A stretch of 16,225 nucleotides of DNA from Oscillospiraceae bacterium (GTDB lineage: Bacteria; Bacillota; Clostridia; Oscillospirales; Acutalibacteraceae): contig DOUO01000171.1 in the NCBI GenBank assembly GCA_003520555.1, positions 1-16,225 of the forward strand, read 5' to 3'. The translations under genes were made by a program, and so were the position numbers. Shown piece after piece: positions 1-7,030 of this stretch (position 1 is its first letter; the number at the start of each line of letters is the position of its first letter). The notes beneath the pieces are model-generated. The model was not told the DNA's origin. It was given only the letters and a program-made list of their open reading frames with translations, and did no database searches.

Positions 1-1475
1 CGCAAATCATTAATCAGTTGTTTTCCGCGCGCGGAGTTTAAATTGGCGGTATATAGTCCGTGGCCGATGCGTAAATCAGGCATATTTTGATTTTCGCCAA
101 GGGCGTTTTTTACACAGGCAAGGCTGTTGGCCACATTGTCGCGCAGTCCGTCGTTTTCGCCCGCGTGAATTCTGATTGTAAAGCCCGTGTGCCGGCAGGC
201 AATTTTAACGAGCTCCGACAAAACGCGGCTGAGGTCGCGAATGTCGTTTATTTCCTCGCCGATGATATCGCTTCCGGCAACATACGGGTCGTCGGCCACG
301 ACGTCAATAACCTTTATCTGTCTTTGAATATCCTCATGCACGGCCGCGTTTTGCCTGATGATGGTAAGAGGAATACGCCTGATTGCCGCCAAAAACCGGA
401 TTGTAACGCCCGTTTCGGCTGTGATTTTCGGCATTATTTCATGCACCGCGCCAAGCATATCCGCGCAGGCCTCGGGCTTTACAAGAGTTGTGTCCGATAT
501 TTCCATATAGCTCACACCGCGTTTTTCGGCGCTTCGAGCAATCCACAACAGCTTATTTTGAAAAAGCGAATTACCTTTATAATCGGGATTTTTACTGTCC
601 GTAAGCATTTGCTCAACGGCGGATACTATATCGCTGTCCGGAATTGATTTATATTTCCTGATTGAAACTCGCTTTTTGCATGGCGTGCCCTTTGCAAAAA
701 CATAACGGTAAAGATAAACCTTTTCAAGGTTTGTAAACACAGCCTGTCCGTCCTTCAAAATGGTGAGCGAGGCGCGGATTTTCGGAATGTTGTATGCGGC
801 GTTTTCCGGATTGTTTACAATTAAATCCGCAAAATTGATAAAGGTGTTATCGTCAATTTTACGGGTAAGGTATTTACCTGTCAGTCCGCAGTCCTTATAT
901 TCAATCGCCGTGATTTTACGCCGGGCGTCAAGCGCCTCCTTTTGTTCCTCGGTAAGACGCAGCATTAGCTTTTTTATATAATAAAGCGGGTAACGGATTT
1001 GGTGAAAAATTCCGAGCGCGATAAGCAAATCCGCGTCAAGGTTGGCGTTCATATGAGTGTGGAGGTCGGTGCAGAACTTGTATTCCCTGCGTATGTATGT
1101 CTTTACCAGAGTTTTCTTTATATCAAGCGAATAATCCTTTGTCTGACTCATAAGAGTTTTGGAAATTGCCGGGATGTAAGCCTTGCGTTCAATTGTGCCG
1201 TCGGGATAAATATTTGCCACCTTGGTGTCGGCAAGGCGTAAAACATAAACCTCGCGGTTGCGTTCGTCAACATAACACGGAACCTCTCCGCGTATTACTT
1301 TCAGACCGTCGCTGCCCGTGCCGAGCTTTAAGCCGCACAGCCGAGCCAAATTGATAATAAGGTTGCCCTTTGCGTGGTTGGGAGTGCGAAGCACGTAGTT
1401 TAAGCGGTGCTTTTCCATACTCAGCTCAACTATAATATCCTTTTCCTTATCAAGATAAAGCTTTCCGAATTCCAC
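1..1475 (-). CDS. Large adenosine deaminase-family protein, C-terminus cut by window edge
   Basis: 491 complete codons are open from a GTG at 1475 to the left edge, so the end is missing. The start is supported by GGAGG at 1484-1488, 8 bases upstream. Seen: an N-terminal region of about 130 residues, then DLHTHMN (zinc ligands H139 and H141), IHAGEN with HAGE at 437-440 (zinc His and catalytic Glu of the family) and RIGHGLY with GHG at 471-473. These are the ordered motifs of the adenosine/AMP deaminase branch of the amidohydrolase superfamily, which hydrolyses adenine-ring amino groups to give inosine-type products and ammonia. The last metal ligand (an Asp) would lie outside the window. Oddities: classic ADA begins almost directly at the HxH motif and has roughly 200 residues between HxH and HAGE; here there are about 300, so the protein is enlarged at two places. 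It lies downstream of a terminator and has its own promoter. No signal peptide is visible. Substrate is unknown (adenosine, AMP, adenine or another purine). Confidence 0.85.
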   Translation of the reverse strand, partial: MEFGKLYLDKEKDIIVELSMEKHRLNYVLRTPNHAKGNLIINLARLCGLKLGTGSDGLKVIRGEVPCYVDERNREVYVLRLADTKVANIYPDGTIERKAYIPAISKTLMSQTKDYSLDIKKTLVKTYIRREYKFCTDLHTHMNANLDADLLIALGIFHQIRYPLYYIKKLMLRLTEEQKEALDARRKITAIEYKDCGLTGKYLTRKIDDNTFINFADLIVNNPENAAYNIPKIRASLTILKDGQAVFTNLEKVYLYRYVFAKGTPCKKRVSIRKYKSIPDSDIVSAVEQMLTDSKNPDYKGNSLFQNKLLWIARSAEKRGVSYMEISDTTLVKPEACADMLGAVHEIMPKITAETGVTIRFLAAIRRIPLTIIRQNAAVHEDIQRQIKVIDVVADDPYVAGSDIIGEEINDIRDLSRVLSELVKIACRHTGFTIRIHAGENDGLRDNVANSLACVKNALGENQNMPDLRIGHGLYTANLNSARGKQLINDL

Positions 1476-1506
1476 CGTACACACCTCCGGAAGATTAATA
1501 TAAATA

Positions 1507-1535
1507 ATTATATCATTTTAAATTACATATTTCTA
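1507..1535 (-). promoter_or_regulatory. Promoter for the deaminase gene
   Basis: On the minus strand there is a perfect TATAAT (1507-1512) preceded directly by TGA, an extended -10. A weak -35 TAGAAA (1530-1535, 4 of 6 matches) lies at 17 bases. It sits between the terminator of the upstream gene and the GTG start at 1475, giving a leader of about 25 bases. Sequence evidence only. Confidence 0.6.
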
Positions 1536-1544
1536 CAATATATA

Positions 1545-1576
1545 GAAAAAAGCATGAGGACTTTCGCCCTCATGCT
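1545..1576 (-). terminator. Intrinsic terminator after the PASTA pseudokinase gene
   Basis: Read on the minus strand: a 9-bp perfect stem AGCATGAGG / CCTCATGCT (arms 1568-1576 and 1551-1559), an 8-base loop, then a run of Ts. It begins 5 bases after the TAA of the upstream gene. This is a typical Rho-independent terminator and separates the pseudokinase unit from the deaminase gene. Confidence 0.9.
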
Positions 1577-1581
1577 GATTG

Positions 1582-3213
1582 TTATTCACTGCTTTGATCG
1601 GTTTGTTCCTTACCCTTGCTGATAAGAACAGAGATATTTTTGCCGTATTCAACCGAATCGCCCGGCTGACCGTCCTTGTAACCGATGACTCTGCCCTCGG
1701 CGTACTTATCATTGTACTGATATTCGGGGTTGGCGGTCAGGCCTTGCTTCGCAAGCTCTTTACCTGCATCGTCAACGGTAAGGCCTTCAATCTTCGGGAG
1801 CTCGCGCATTTGCTTGCCCTTGCTTACCGTCAGGCTGATATAAATTGTATCCTCCTGGTCAATCTTTTCACCCGGCGCGGGATACTGAGTCATGATGTTG
1901 CCCTCGGCAACGCTGTCGCTGTATTCGTCGTTATAGTTTTTCATCAGCTTGATTTGCGGATTATTTTTAACGCTTTCCTCAGCTTCTGCGTAGGTCATGC
2001 CTGTGAGCTTGGGAATTGTGGGACCCGTCCATTCGGTTGCCTTTGTGGCTTCCTCAGTGGCAACTTGATTGCCGCCGAACATTCCCGAAAGCGGATTTTG
2101 CATTAACCAAAAAACGCCGATTACGCTTAAGATTACTGCTGTGACCGCCGCGGAAATAATGAATATAGAAATTCCGGACATTCCGTTTTTGCCCTTTTTC
2201 TGGTCTTCACCGCGTGAAATATTCATGCTTGCGGTGCGTGAAATTTCATCCTGGATTGCCTTTGCGGTGTGGGCTACGGAAAGCTGTGAACGCAGCTCGT
2301 CAAAATCTGTGATACGGTTTTCACGCTCAACCTGCAAGCCGTTCGCAAGCGCCGAAACAACATGCGGAGGAAGCTTTTTTACGGTGTTTGTGCTCATAAG
2401 CAGGCGGCTGTCCTTTAAACGTTCGGGAGCAGCCTTGGGCAGATGACCCGTAAGCGCAAAGAAAAGGGTTGCGCAAAAGCCGTAAATATCCGTGATATCG
2501 TCAAGCGGGAAATTGTCCTCGTACTGTTCGGGCGCCGCGGCTCCTTTGAAAAGCTGAGACTTCAGCGCTGTGCCGCGCTTACGTTCGTTTTCAGACGCAA
2601 AGCCCGAAATTTTTATCTTTCCCGAGGATGTAATATACATATTTTTGGGCGCGATGGCGTAGTGACCCACGCCGCGCTTATGGAGTGCTTCAAGCGCCGA
2701 TATAACAGGCATAAACAGCGGACGGGCGATGTCCCATTCAAGGCTGCCGCTGCTGCGCTCAACGTATTCGACAAACGGAATCAAATCCTCGTTTTCCTCA
2801 ATTACGTAAGCGGTATTGTTTTCTTCAAAAATATTATGAACATCCATTAATGCCGAAAACTCCTTGAGTTCCGACACAATGCGGTAGTATTCAACAAATT
2901 GATCCTTAAGCTTGCCGTAAACCAGACGGTCCTCATAGTTTACACGAATCTCGGTTTGACCTTCATCACGGTTGAAAAGCCCCATAGGTAAAAATTCACA
3001 GACAATTAAAACATTGCCTGTCTGCTTGTCAAAGCAGAGGTAACGGGTGCTTTCACCGTTTGTGTCAATTCCCGCGCCGACTATGTATCTGTCGCTGAGT
3101 ACCGTACCGTAAGGCAGATAGGGCGCAGACTGCTGCTCGGAGCTGTCAAAGCCGCAGTGCGGGCAAACCTTTTGTTCACCGATTTCCTGCATGCATCCCA
3201 TACACAATGACAT
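1582..3213 (-). CDS. Zinc-ribbon PASTA pseudokinase, membrane-anchored
   Basis: 543 residues, ATG start with GGAG about 11 bases upstream. Domains in order: a zinc ribbon (C4, C7, C17, C20); a protein-kinase fold (about 40-315); one transmembrane helix (about 347-371); and two PASTA repeats (about 397-466 and 468-535), which should face outward. The kinase fold is recognisable from FEENNTAYVIEE, the APE motif (227-229) and DIYGF (242-246). Every catalytic element is altered. The Gly-rich loop is degraded; the beta-3 Lys of the VAIKEYFP-like motif is C72; HRDxKPxN reads HYAIAPKN (184-191), losing the catalytic Asp and Lys; DFG reads SGF (203-205). It is therefore very probably a pseudokinase. 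PASTA repeats in this family bind muropeptides or beta-lactams, so a role in wall sensing, perhaps as partner or regulator of the active kinase at 4920-7013, is plausible but inferred. It has its own promoter and terminator, so it forms a single-gene unit. Confidence 0.92.
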   Translation of the reverse strand: MSLCMGCMQEIGEQKVCPHCGFDSSEQQSAPYLPYGTVLSDRYIVGAGIDTNGESTRYLCFDKQTGNVLIVCEFLPMGLFNRDEGQTEIRVNYEDRLVYGKLKDQFVEYYRIVSELKEFSALMDVHNIFEENNTAYVIEENEDLIPFVEYVERSSGSLEWDIARPLFMPVISALEALHKRGVGHYAIAPKNMYITSSGKIKISGFASENERKRGTALKSQLFKGAAAPEQYEDNFPLDDITDIYGFCATLFFALTGHLPKAAPERLKDSRLLMSTNTVKKLPPHVVSALANGLQVERENRITDFDELRSQLSVAHTAKAIQDEISRTASMNISRGEDQKKGKNGMSGISIFIISAAVTAVILSVIGVFWLMQNPLSGMFGGNQVATEEATKATEWTGPTIPKLTGMTYAEAEESVKNNPQIKLMKNYNDEYSDSVAEGNIMTQYPAPGEKIDQEDTIYISLTVSKGKQMRELPKIEGLTVDDAGKELAKQGLTANPEYQYNDKYAEGRVIGYKDGQPGDSVEYGKNISVLISKGKEQTDQSSE

Positions 3214-3269
3214 AGTTTATATCACTCCAATATACTTCACGTTAATCAAAAATAATTTGTCTAAAAAGA

Positions 3270-3299
3270 ATTATAGCACACATTTATAATTCGTTTCAA
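3270..3299 (-). promoter_or_regulatory. Promoter for the pseudokinase gene
   Basis: Minus strand: -35 TTGAAA (3294-3299), 18-base spacer, perfect TATAAT (3270-3275) preceded by TGC (extended -10). The predicted transcript start near 3263 gives a leader of about 50 bases. It shows that this gene need not depend on read-through from thiN, although no clear terminator separates the two. Confidence 0.72.
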
Positions 3300-3343
3300 G
3301 ATTTATAAGTGTCATTTTAATTACAGTTTTGTTATTGATATCA

Positions 3344-3365
3344 TTGTACAATTAATATTGCACAA
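3344..3365. repeat. Inverted repeat upstream of the pseudokinase promoter
   Basis: Arms TTGTACAAT (3344-3352) and ATTGCACAA (3357-3365) around TAAT. They match at 8 of 9 positions, and the mismatch becomes a G-U pair in minus-strand RNA. The left arm contains the perfect palindrome ATTGTACAAT (3343-3352). There is no T-run after it on either strand, so it is not a convincing terminator. It lies about 45 bases upstream of the -35 box, a plausible operator position. The rest of the 3214-3400 gap shows only AT-rich sequence. Confidence 0.45.
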
Positions 3366-3400
3366 CACATCTATATTTTTGCGGCGTCGATTTGTTGGAA

Positions 3401-4027
3401 TTACACGTCCGCCAAATTTATTATCAAAAGAAGCTTTCCCGAGCTGACGCTGATTTTGCAGCCGTCGCGGAAAATATTTGAAAGTCCGGTGGATTTTTTG
3501 CTTTCAAAAACAAAGCCGTTAACCGGATATTCTGCGTTTTGTACGCTTGCGCGCGCCGAGGAACAGCCGAACGGAAACAAAGAAAAGGTTTTTCCGTCGT
3601 AGCCGTCAAAAAAGTACGCTCCCTTTTGAAGCAGAAAAATTTTTTCGTCCTGAGATATAAGGCTTGCCCTTACGCCCTTGCCTGCCAAATATTCAAGCAG
3701 ACACAGGTTTGCGTAGCTGTGATCGAGCCTGCCGCCCATACCGCCGAGAACAGCAATTTCATTAAAGCCGCGTTTAAGCGCCTGACGCGCGCACACAAAA
3801 GCGTCGGAATCGTCCTTACGCACGTTAAGACGCATTATTTCAACATCCTGCGGAAGTATGCCCGAATAAGAATCAAAGTCGCCGATGATTAAATCCGGTT
3901 TGATGCCCGCAAGCTTTGCGTAATGATAGCCGCGGTCGGCACAGATTACAAAATCGTCCGGGGAAACGGCTGATTTAATAAAATTTATATCGGCGTCGGG
4001 TGAAGCCGCAATAATAACACAGCGCAT
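3401..4027 (-). CDS. thiN: Thiamine pyrophosphokinase
   Basis: 208 residues, the usual length. It transfers pyrophosphate from ATP to thiamine to make thiamine pyrophosphate in the cytoplasm. Family motifs are all present: ADRG (30-33), IIGDFDS (47-53), KDDSD (71-75) and GGMGGRLDH (95-103), which form the ATP/Mg and thiamine site; a smaller C-terminal beta domain follows. The ATG lies 5 bases after the rsgA stop with only a weak AAGAAG-type binding site, so translation is probably coupled to rsgA. rpe, which often sits between rsgA and thiN in Firmicutes, is missing here. The tight packing leaves no room for a TPP riboswitch in front of this gene, so any thiamine control would have to act elsewhere. 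It is the last gene of the long run. Confidence 0.95.
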   Translation of the reverse strand: MRCVIIAASPDADINFIKSAVSPDDFVICADRGYHYAKLAGIKPDLIIGDFDSYSGILPQDVEIMRLNVRKDDSDAFVCARQALKRGFNEIAVLGGMGGRLDHSYANLCLLEYLAGKGVRASLISQDEKIFLLQKGAYFFDGYDGKTFSLFPFGCSSARASVQNAEYPVNGFVFESKKSTGLSNIFRDGCKISVSSGKLLLIINLADV

Positions 4028-4032
4028 AATTA

Positions 4033-4917
4033 TTACTTCTTAAGCTGCCAGGGCTTGATGTCCTTGACCTCGTTATACATTGTTACATAGCTTTGGTGGC
4101 GGGTAGGTTCGATTTCACCGTCCGAAAGAGCCCGCAAAACGCGGCAGCCCTTTTCGCAAATGTGAGCGCATGAGGTAAACTGACACTGACCGAGATATTT
4201 TTCAAATTCGGGAAAGCAATACTGAAGCTGCTCCTTGTCAATCATCTCGTAACGCTGCAAATCAACCGTTGAAAAGCCCGGAGTGTCGGCTACATAACAG
4301 CCGTCAATTTCAAACAATTCAACAACGCGCGTGGTGTGTCTTCCCCTGCCCAGTTTTTCGCTGATATTTCCTGTTTGCAGGGAAAGCGACGGAAAAAGCA
4401 TGTTTAAAAGCGTTGACTTTCCGACTCCGCTGTTGCCGGTAAACGCCGCCTCTTTACCCTTCAGATAGTTTAAAAGCCGCGCGGCTTCGGCCTTGTCGTC
4501 CGGCGAGCACTGGTAAACCTCAATGCCCGAATTGCGGTATATTTCCGCCACGGCGTCACCGTTTTCGATGTCATTTTTTGAGACAACCACAACCGGAGTC
4601 ATGTTATTGTTCACAGCCGCCGCGGTCATTTTGTCAATAACCGTAAGATTAGGCTGAGGGTCTATTGTCGAGCACACAATTACAAGCGTGTCTATATTGG
4701 CAAGCGCGGGGCGTTTGAGCTTGTTTTTGCGCGGCAGGATTTCCTCGACGGCACAGTAGCCTTCGGACGGAACCGAAATCTTAACCCTGTCGCCGACAAC
4801 GGGAGAGTTTCCGCTTTTGCGGAAGCTTCCCCTTGCCTTGCATTCATAATCCCTGCCGTCACAGCGGACATAGTAAAATCCGCCGATTGACTTCATAAGT
4901 ATTCCGTTTAAAGTCAT
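4033..4917 (-). CDS. rsgA: Ribosome small-subunit assembly GTPase RsgA
   Basis: RsgA (YloQ/CpgA in Bacillus) is a circularly permuted GTPase that checks late 30S maturation. Counted from the ATG at 4917 (294 residues): an N-terminal OB fold (about 1-65), then G4 SKND (113-116) placed before G1 GNSGVGKS (161-168), the RHTTR switch region (193-197), G3 DTPG (211-214), and a C-terminal zinc site C245, C250, H252, C258. The permuted G-motif order is diagnostic. The ATG lies two bases after the TGA of pknB. A TTG at 4923 would add two residues and overlap that stop; I prefer the ATG, but neither has a strong binding site. Coupling to pknB is likely. In Bacillus the orthologue is phosphorylated by PrkC, so the adjacency to the kinase gene is meaningful. 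Confidence 0.96.
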   Translation of the reverse strand: MTLNGILMKSIGGFYYVRCDGRDYECKARGSFRKSGNSPVVGDRVKISVPSEGYCAVEEILPRKNKLKRPALANIDTLVIVCSTIDPQPNLTVIDKMTAAAVNNNMTPVVVVSKNDIENGDAVAEIYRNSGIEVYQCSPDDKAEAARLLNYLKGKEAAFTGNSGVGKSTLLNMLFPSLSLQTGNISEKLGRGRHTTRVVELFEIDGCYVADTPGFSTVDLQRYEMIDKEQLQYCFPEFEKYLGQCQFTSCAHICEKGCRVLRALSDGEIEPTRHQSYVTMYNEVKDIKPWQLKK

Positions 4918-4919
4918 TA

Positions 4920-7013
4920 TCAATAGCCCGCGTTAACGCTGTTATACTGATTGTAATTATCAGCGGTTGTTGCCGCTTCGGTCGGCTGTTCATACGGATT
5001 TACGGTGTAAACCGGTTGTGTAGCCGCTTCGGTCGGAGCGGTTGTCGGCACTACGTATTCATGAGTTGTAACGTTGACAATTTCACTCTTCGCGAAGTTG
5101 ATTGTATATTCACGGTAGGTTTGGTCGTTGAGGGTAATTACAACGTTTGAGGTTCCGTGACCTTCGAGGGATACCGTTACCGAACCTGTGAGCGAGGGAA
5201 CAACCTGCTTGGACTGTGATGAATCAAGCACACCGTCGACCATCACGTTCATTGTGAGGGTGTCGGAAACGCCTGTGGGCAGGTCGATATTCAAATCCAC
5301 CTTATGCTTATCGCCTACGCCGGAGCTTACCGTAAGTGTAACGACAGTTCCTTTTTCAACCTTGCCATATGGCAAAGGCGATGAACAAAGAACAGTGTTT
5401 TCAGGCTCCTTGCTTTCGTCGTCCATCACGGTTTCAACGGTGAGTCCGAGGTTTTCAAGCTCGCTCTTGGCTTCGCTTAAAGTTTTTCCGATTACACCGG
5501 GAATATTTACGTTTTCGGGACGGCTTCCCTTTGCTATGTAAACATAAACGGTTGAACCTATTGTTGACTTTACGCCTGCCGTGGGATAAGTGTCAATTGT
5601 GCAGTCCTTCGGAGTTTTTGTGTTTTCAACATAAACAATCTGCGGAACAAAGTTTTTATCCTTAAGCGCGTCAACCGCCTGCTTTTCTTTGTAGTTTACA
5701 ACAAACGGAACCTGAGCTTCGGTGTCCGTGCCGTTAACGGTAAGCTCAATTGTTGAGCCGGATTTGATTTTCATTGAGCCCGGTTCGGGATCCTGAGATA
5801 AAATCACGCCGATTTCCTTGGAATCATCAAACTTGCTCTTGATTTCATAACGGAAGTTGTCGGGATTGTTTTCCTTTGCGTCAACAAGAGTTCTGCCGAC
5901 AAGATTGGGAACATCTACATCCTTGCTCTGTGAGGAGGTGAAGCCTCTGACAGCGGCAATAGCAAAGAACACCGCGCAAACAACCAACGCGGCAATAAGC
6001 ACGCCCTTGACTACGTGGAACGCGGGGCTGTGCTCCTTTACGTAAGAATCCTCGTCATCCTCGGCGGAAGCGTCGTCCGAAGGCTTTGTATCATCGCTGT
6101 ACCTGCCGCCGTCCTTTTTCTTGATATTGCCCATGTATTTTGTGGGTTGGTCGTCAACAAAGCTGTTGTAATCAAATACAATGGAGGGATTTAAACGGAA
6201 ACGCTCGATATCGCTGAGCATTTCAGCCGCCGAGGTGTACCTGTCCTCAGGCTGTTTTTCCATTGCGTGCATTGTTATTTGCTCAAGTCCCTGAGGAATT
6301 GAGGGATTGATTTCACGCGGACGGCGCGGAGTTGACTGAAGCTGCATAAGCGCCACAGTGACCGCGGAATCACCGTCAAACGGAAGGGTGCCGGTGAGCA
6401 TTTCATAGAGCATTACACCCACGGAATAGATATCGGTTTTGCCGTCGGTGGAATCACCTCTTGCCTGTTCGGGCGCAATGTAGTGAACAGAACCGATTGC
6501 CTGATCGGTCATGGTGCGCGTTGCCTTGTCCGAAAAACGCGCGATACCGAAGTCCGTCACCTTTATTGTGCCGTCCTGCAAAAGCATAATGTTTTGCGGC
6601 TTGATGTCGCGGTGAACAATTCCGCATTCATGAGCGTGCTGGAGCGCCTTTAAAACCTGAATTGTAAGGTGAAGCACATCCTTCCACTCGATTATACCCT
6701 GTCTGGCTATATACTCCTTAAGGGTAATGCCGTCTATGTACTCCATTACTATATACTGAATCATATCGCCGAAGCTTACGTCGTAAACCTTTACAATGTT
6801 AGGGTGTGAAAGCATGGCGATTGCCTTGGATTCGTTTTTAAAGCGTCGGATAAATTCTTCGTTGTTAAGGAATTCATCCTTCAATATTTTGATTGCGACC
6901 TCGCGGTCGTCGAGCGTATCCGTGCAGCGATAAACATTGGCCATGCCGCCCACGCCGATTAACTCGTGAATTTCATAGCGGCCGTCAAGCCTTTTTCCGA
7001 TATATTTATCCAA
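4920..7013 (-). CDS. pknB: PASTA-domain Ser/Thr protein kinase (PknB/PrkC)
   Basis: Membrane Ser/Thr kinase that senses cell wall fragments. Start chosen at TTG 7013 (697 residues): GGAG (7022-7025) lies 8 bases upstream, and the product begins MDKYIGKRLDGRYEI as is usual. A GTG at 7022 would add three residues but overlaps the binding site. From the TTG: Gly-rich loop IGVGGMANVY, Lys42, HRDIKPQN (H134, D136), DFG (154-156), a Thr-rich activation loop (TRTMT), APE (180-182). All catalytic residues are intact. Then an acidic juxtamembrane linker (about 300-328), a transmembrane helix (335-356), three PASTA repeats (about 366-430, 432-496, 501-564), a C-terminal beta-rich domain (about 570-645) and a Thr/Pro/Ala tail with two PTEAAT copies. 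It follows stp directly; its binding site overlaps the stp stop codon. The pair forms a kinase/phosphatase switch. Confidence 0.97.
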   Translation of the reverse strand: MDKYIGKRLDGRYEIHELIGVGGMANVYRCTDTLDDREVAIKILKDEFLNNEEFIRRFKNESKAIAMLSHPNIVKVYDVSFGDMIQYIVMEYIDGITLKEYIARQGIIEWKDVLHLTIQVLKALQHAHECGIVHRDIKPQNIMLLQDGTIKVTDFGIARFSDKATRTMTDQAIGSVHYIAPEQARGDSTDGKTDIYSVGVMLYEMLTGTLPFDGDSAVTVALMQLQSTPRRPREINPSIPQGLEQITMHAMEKQPEDRYTSAAEMLSDIERFRLNPSIVFDYNSFVDDQPTKYMGNIKKKDGGRYSDDTKPSDDASAEDDEDSYVKEHSPAFHVVKGVLIAALVVCAVFFAIAAVRGFTSSQSKDVDVPNLVGRTLVDAKENNPDNFRYEIKSKFDDSKEIGVILSQDPEPGSMKIKSGSTIELTVNGTDTEAQVPFVVNYKEKQAVDALKDKNFVPQIVYVENTKTPKDCTIDTYPTAGVKSTIGSTVYVYIAKGSRPENVNIPGVIGKTLSEAKSELENLGLTVETVMDDESKEPENTVLCSSPLPYGKVEKGTVVTLTVSSGVGDKHKVDLNIDLPTGVSDTLTMNVMVDGVLDSSQSKQVVPSLTGSVTVSLEGHGTSNVVITLNDQTYREYTINFAKSEIVNVTTHEYVVPTTAPTEAATQPVYTVNPYEQPTEAATTADNYNQYNSVNAGY

Positions 7014-7030
7014 AGTTAACACTCCTCTCA
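7014..7030 (-). promoter_or_regulatory. Ribosome binding site that decides the pknB start
   Basis: The minus strand reads TGAGAGGAG followed by 8 bases and TTG. The TGA is the stp stop codon, so the site is built onto the end of the previous gene. The spacing fits TTG 7013 and not GTG 7020-7022, which would touch the binding site. Confidence 0.7.

Noticed and set aside
87..647. Open frame of 186 codons on the plus strand
   Set aside because: It is the opposite-strand shadow of the deaminase gene, which has clear zinc-site motifs; the plus-strand product resembles nothing and has no convincing binding site.
1531..1547. Imperfect dyad TTCTA ... TAGAA near the deaminase promoter
   Set aside because: Short, AT-rich, with mismatches, and it overlaps the terminator T-run; probably chance.
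1579..2106. Open frame of 175 codons on the plus strand
   Set aside because: Shadow of the PASTA repeats and membrane segment of the pseudokinase; it also starts over the terminator hairpin.
1..3213. A complete RADAR-type defence pair
   Set aside because: The deaminase is only a family-level match and no RdrA-like ATPase lies upstream of it; the neighbour is a PASTA pseudokinase. The left flank is not visible, so this remains only a hypothesis.
3344..3400. Intrinsic terminator for the long gene run after thiN
   Set aside because: The hairpin at 3344-3365 is AT-rich and lacks a T-run downstream on the minus strand; no other stem was found directly after the thiN stop.
4028..4032. TPP riboswitch for thiN
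   Set aside because: Only 5 bases separate thiN from rsgA, and no thi-box-like sequence is visible there.
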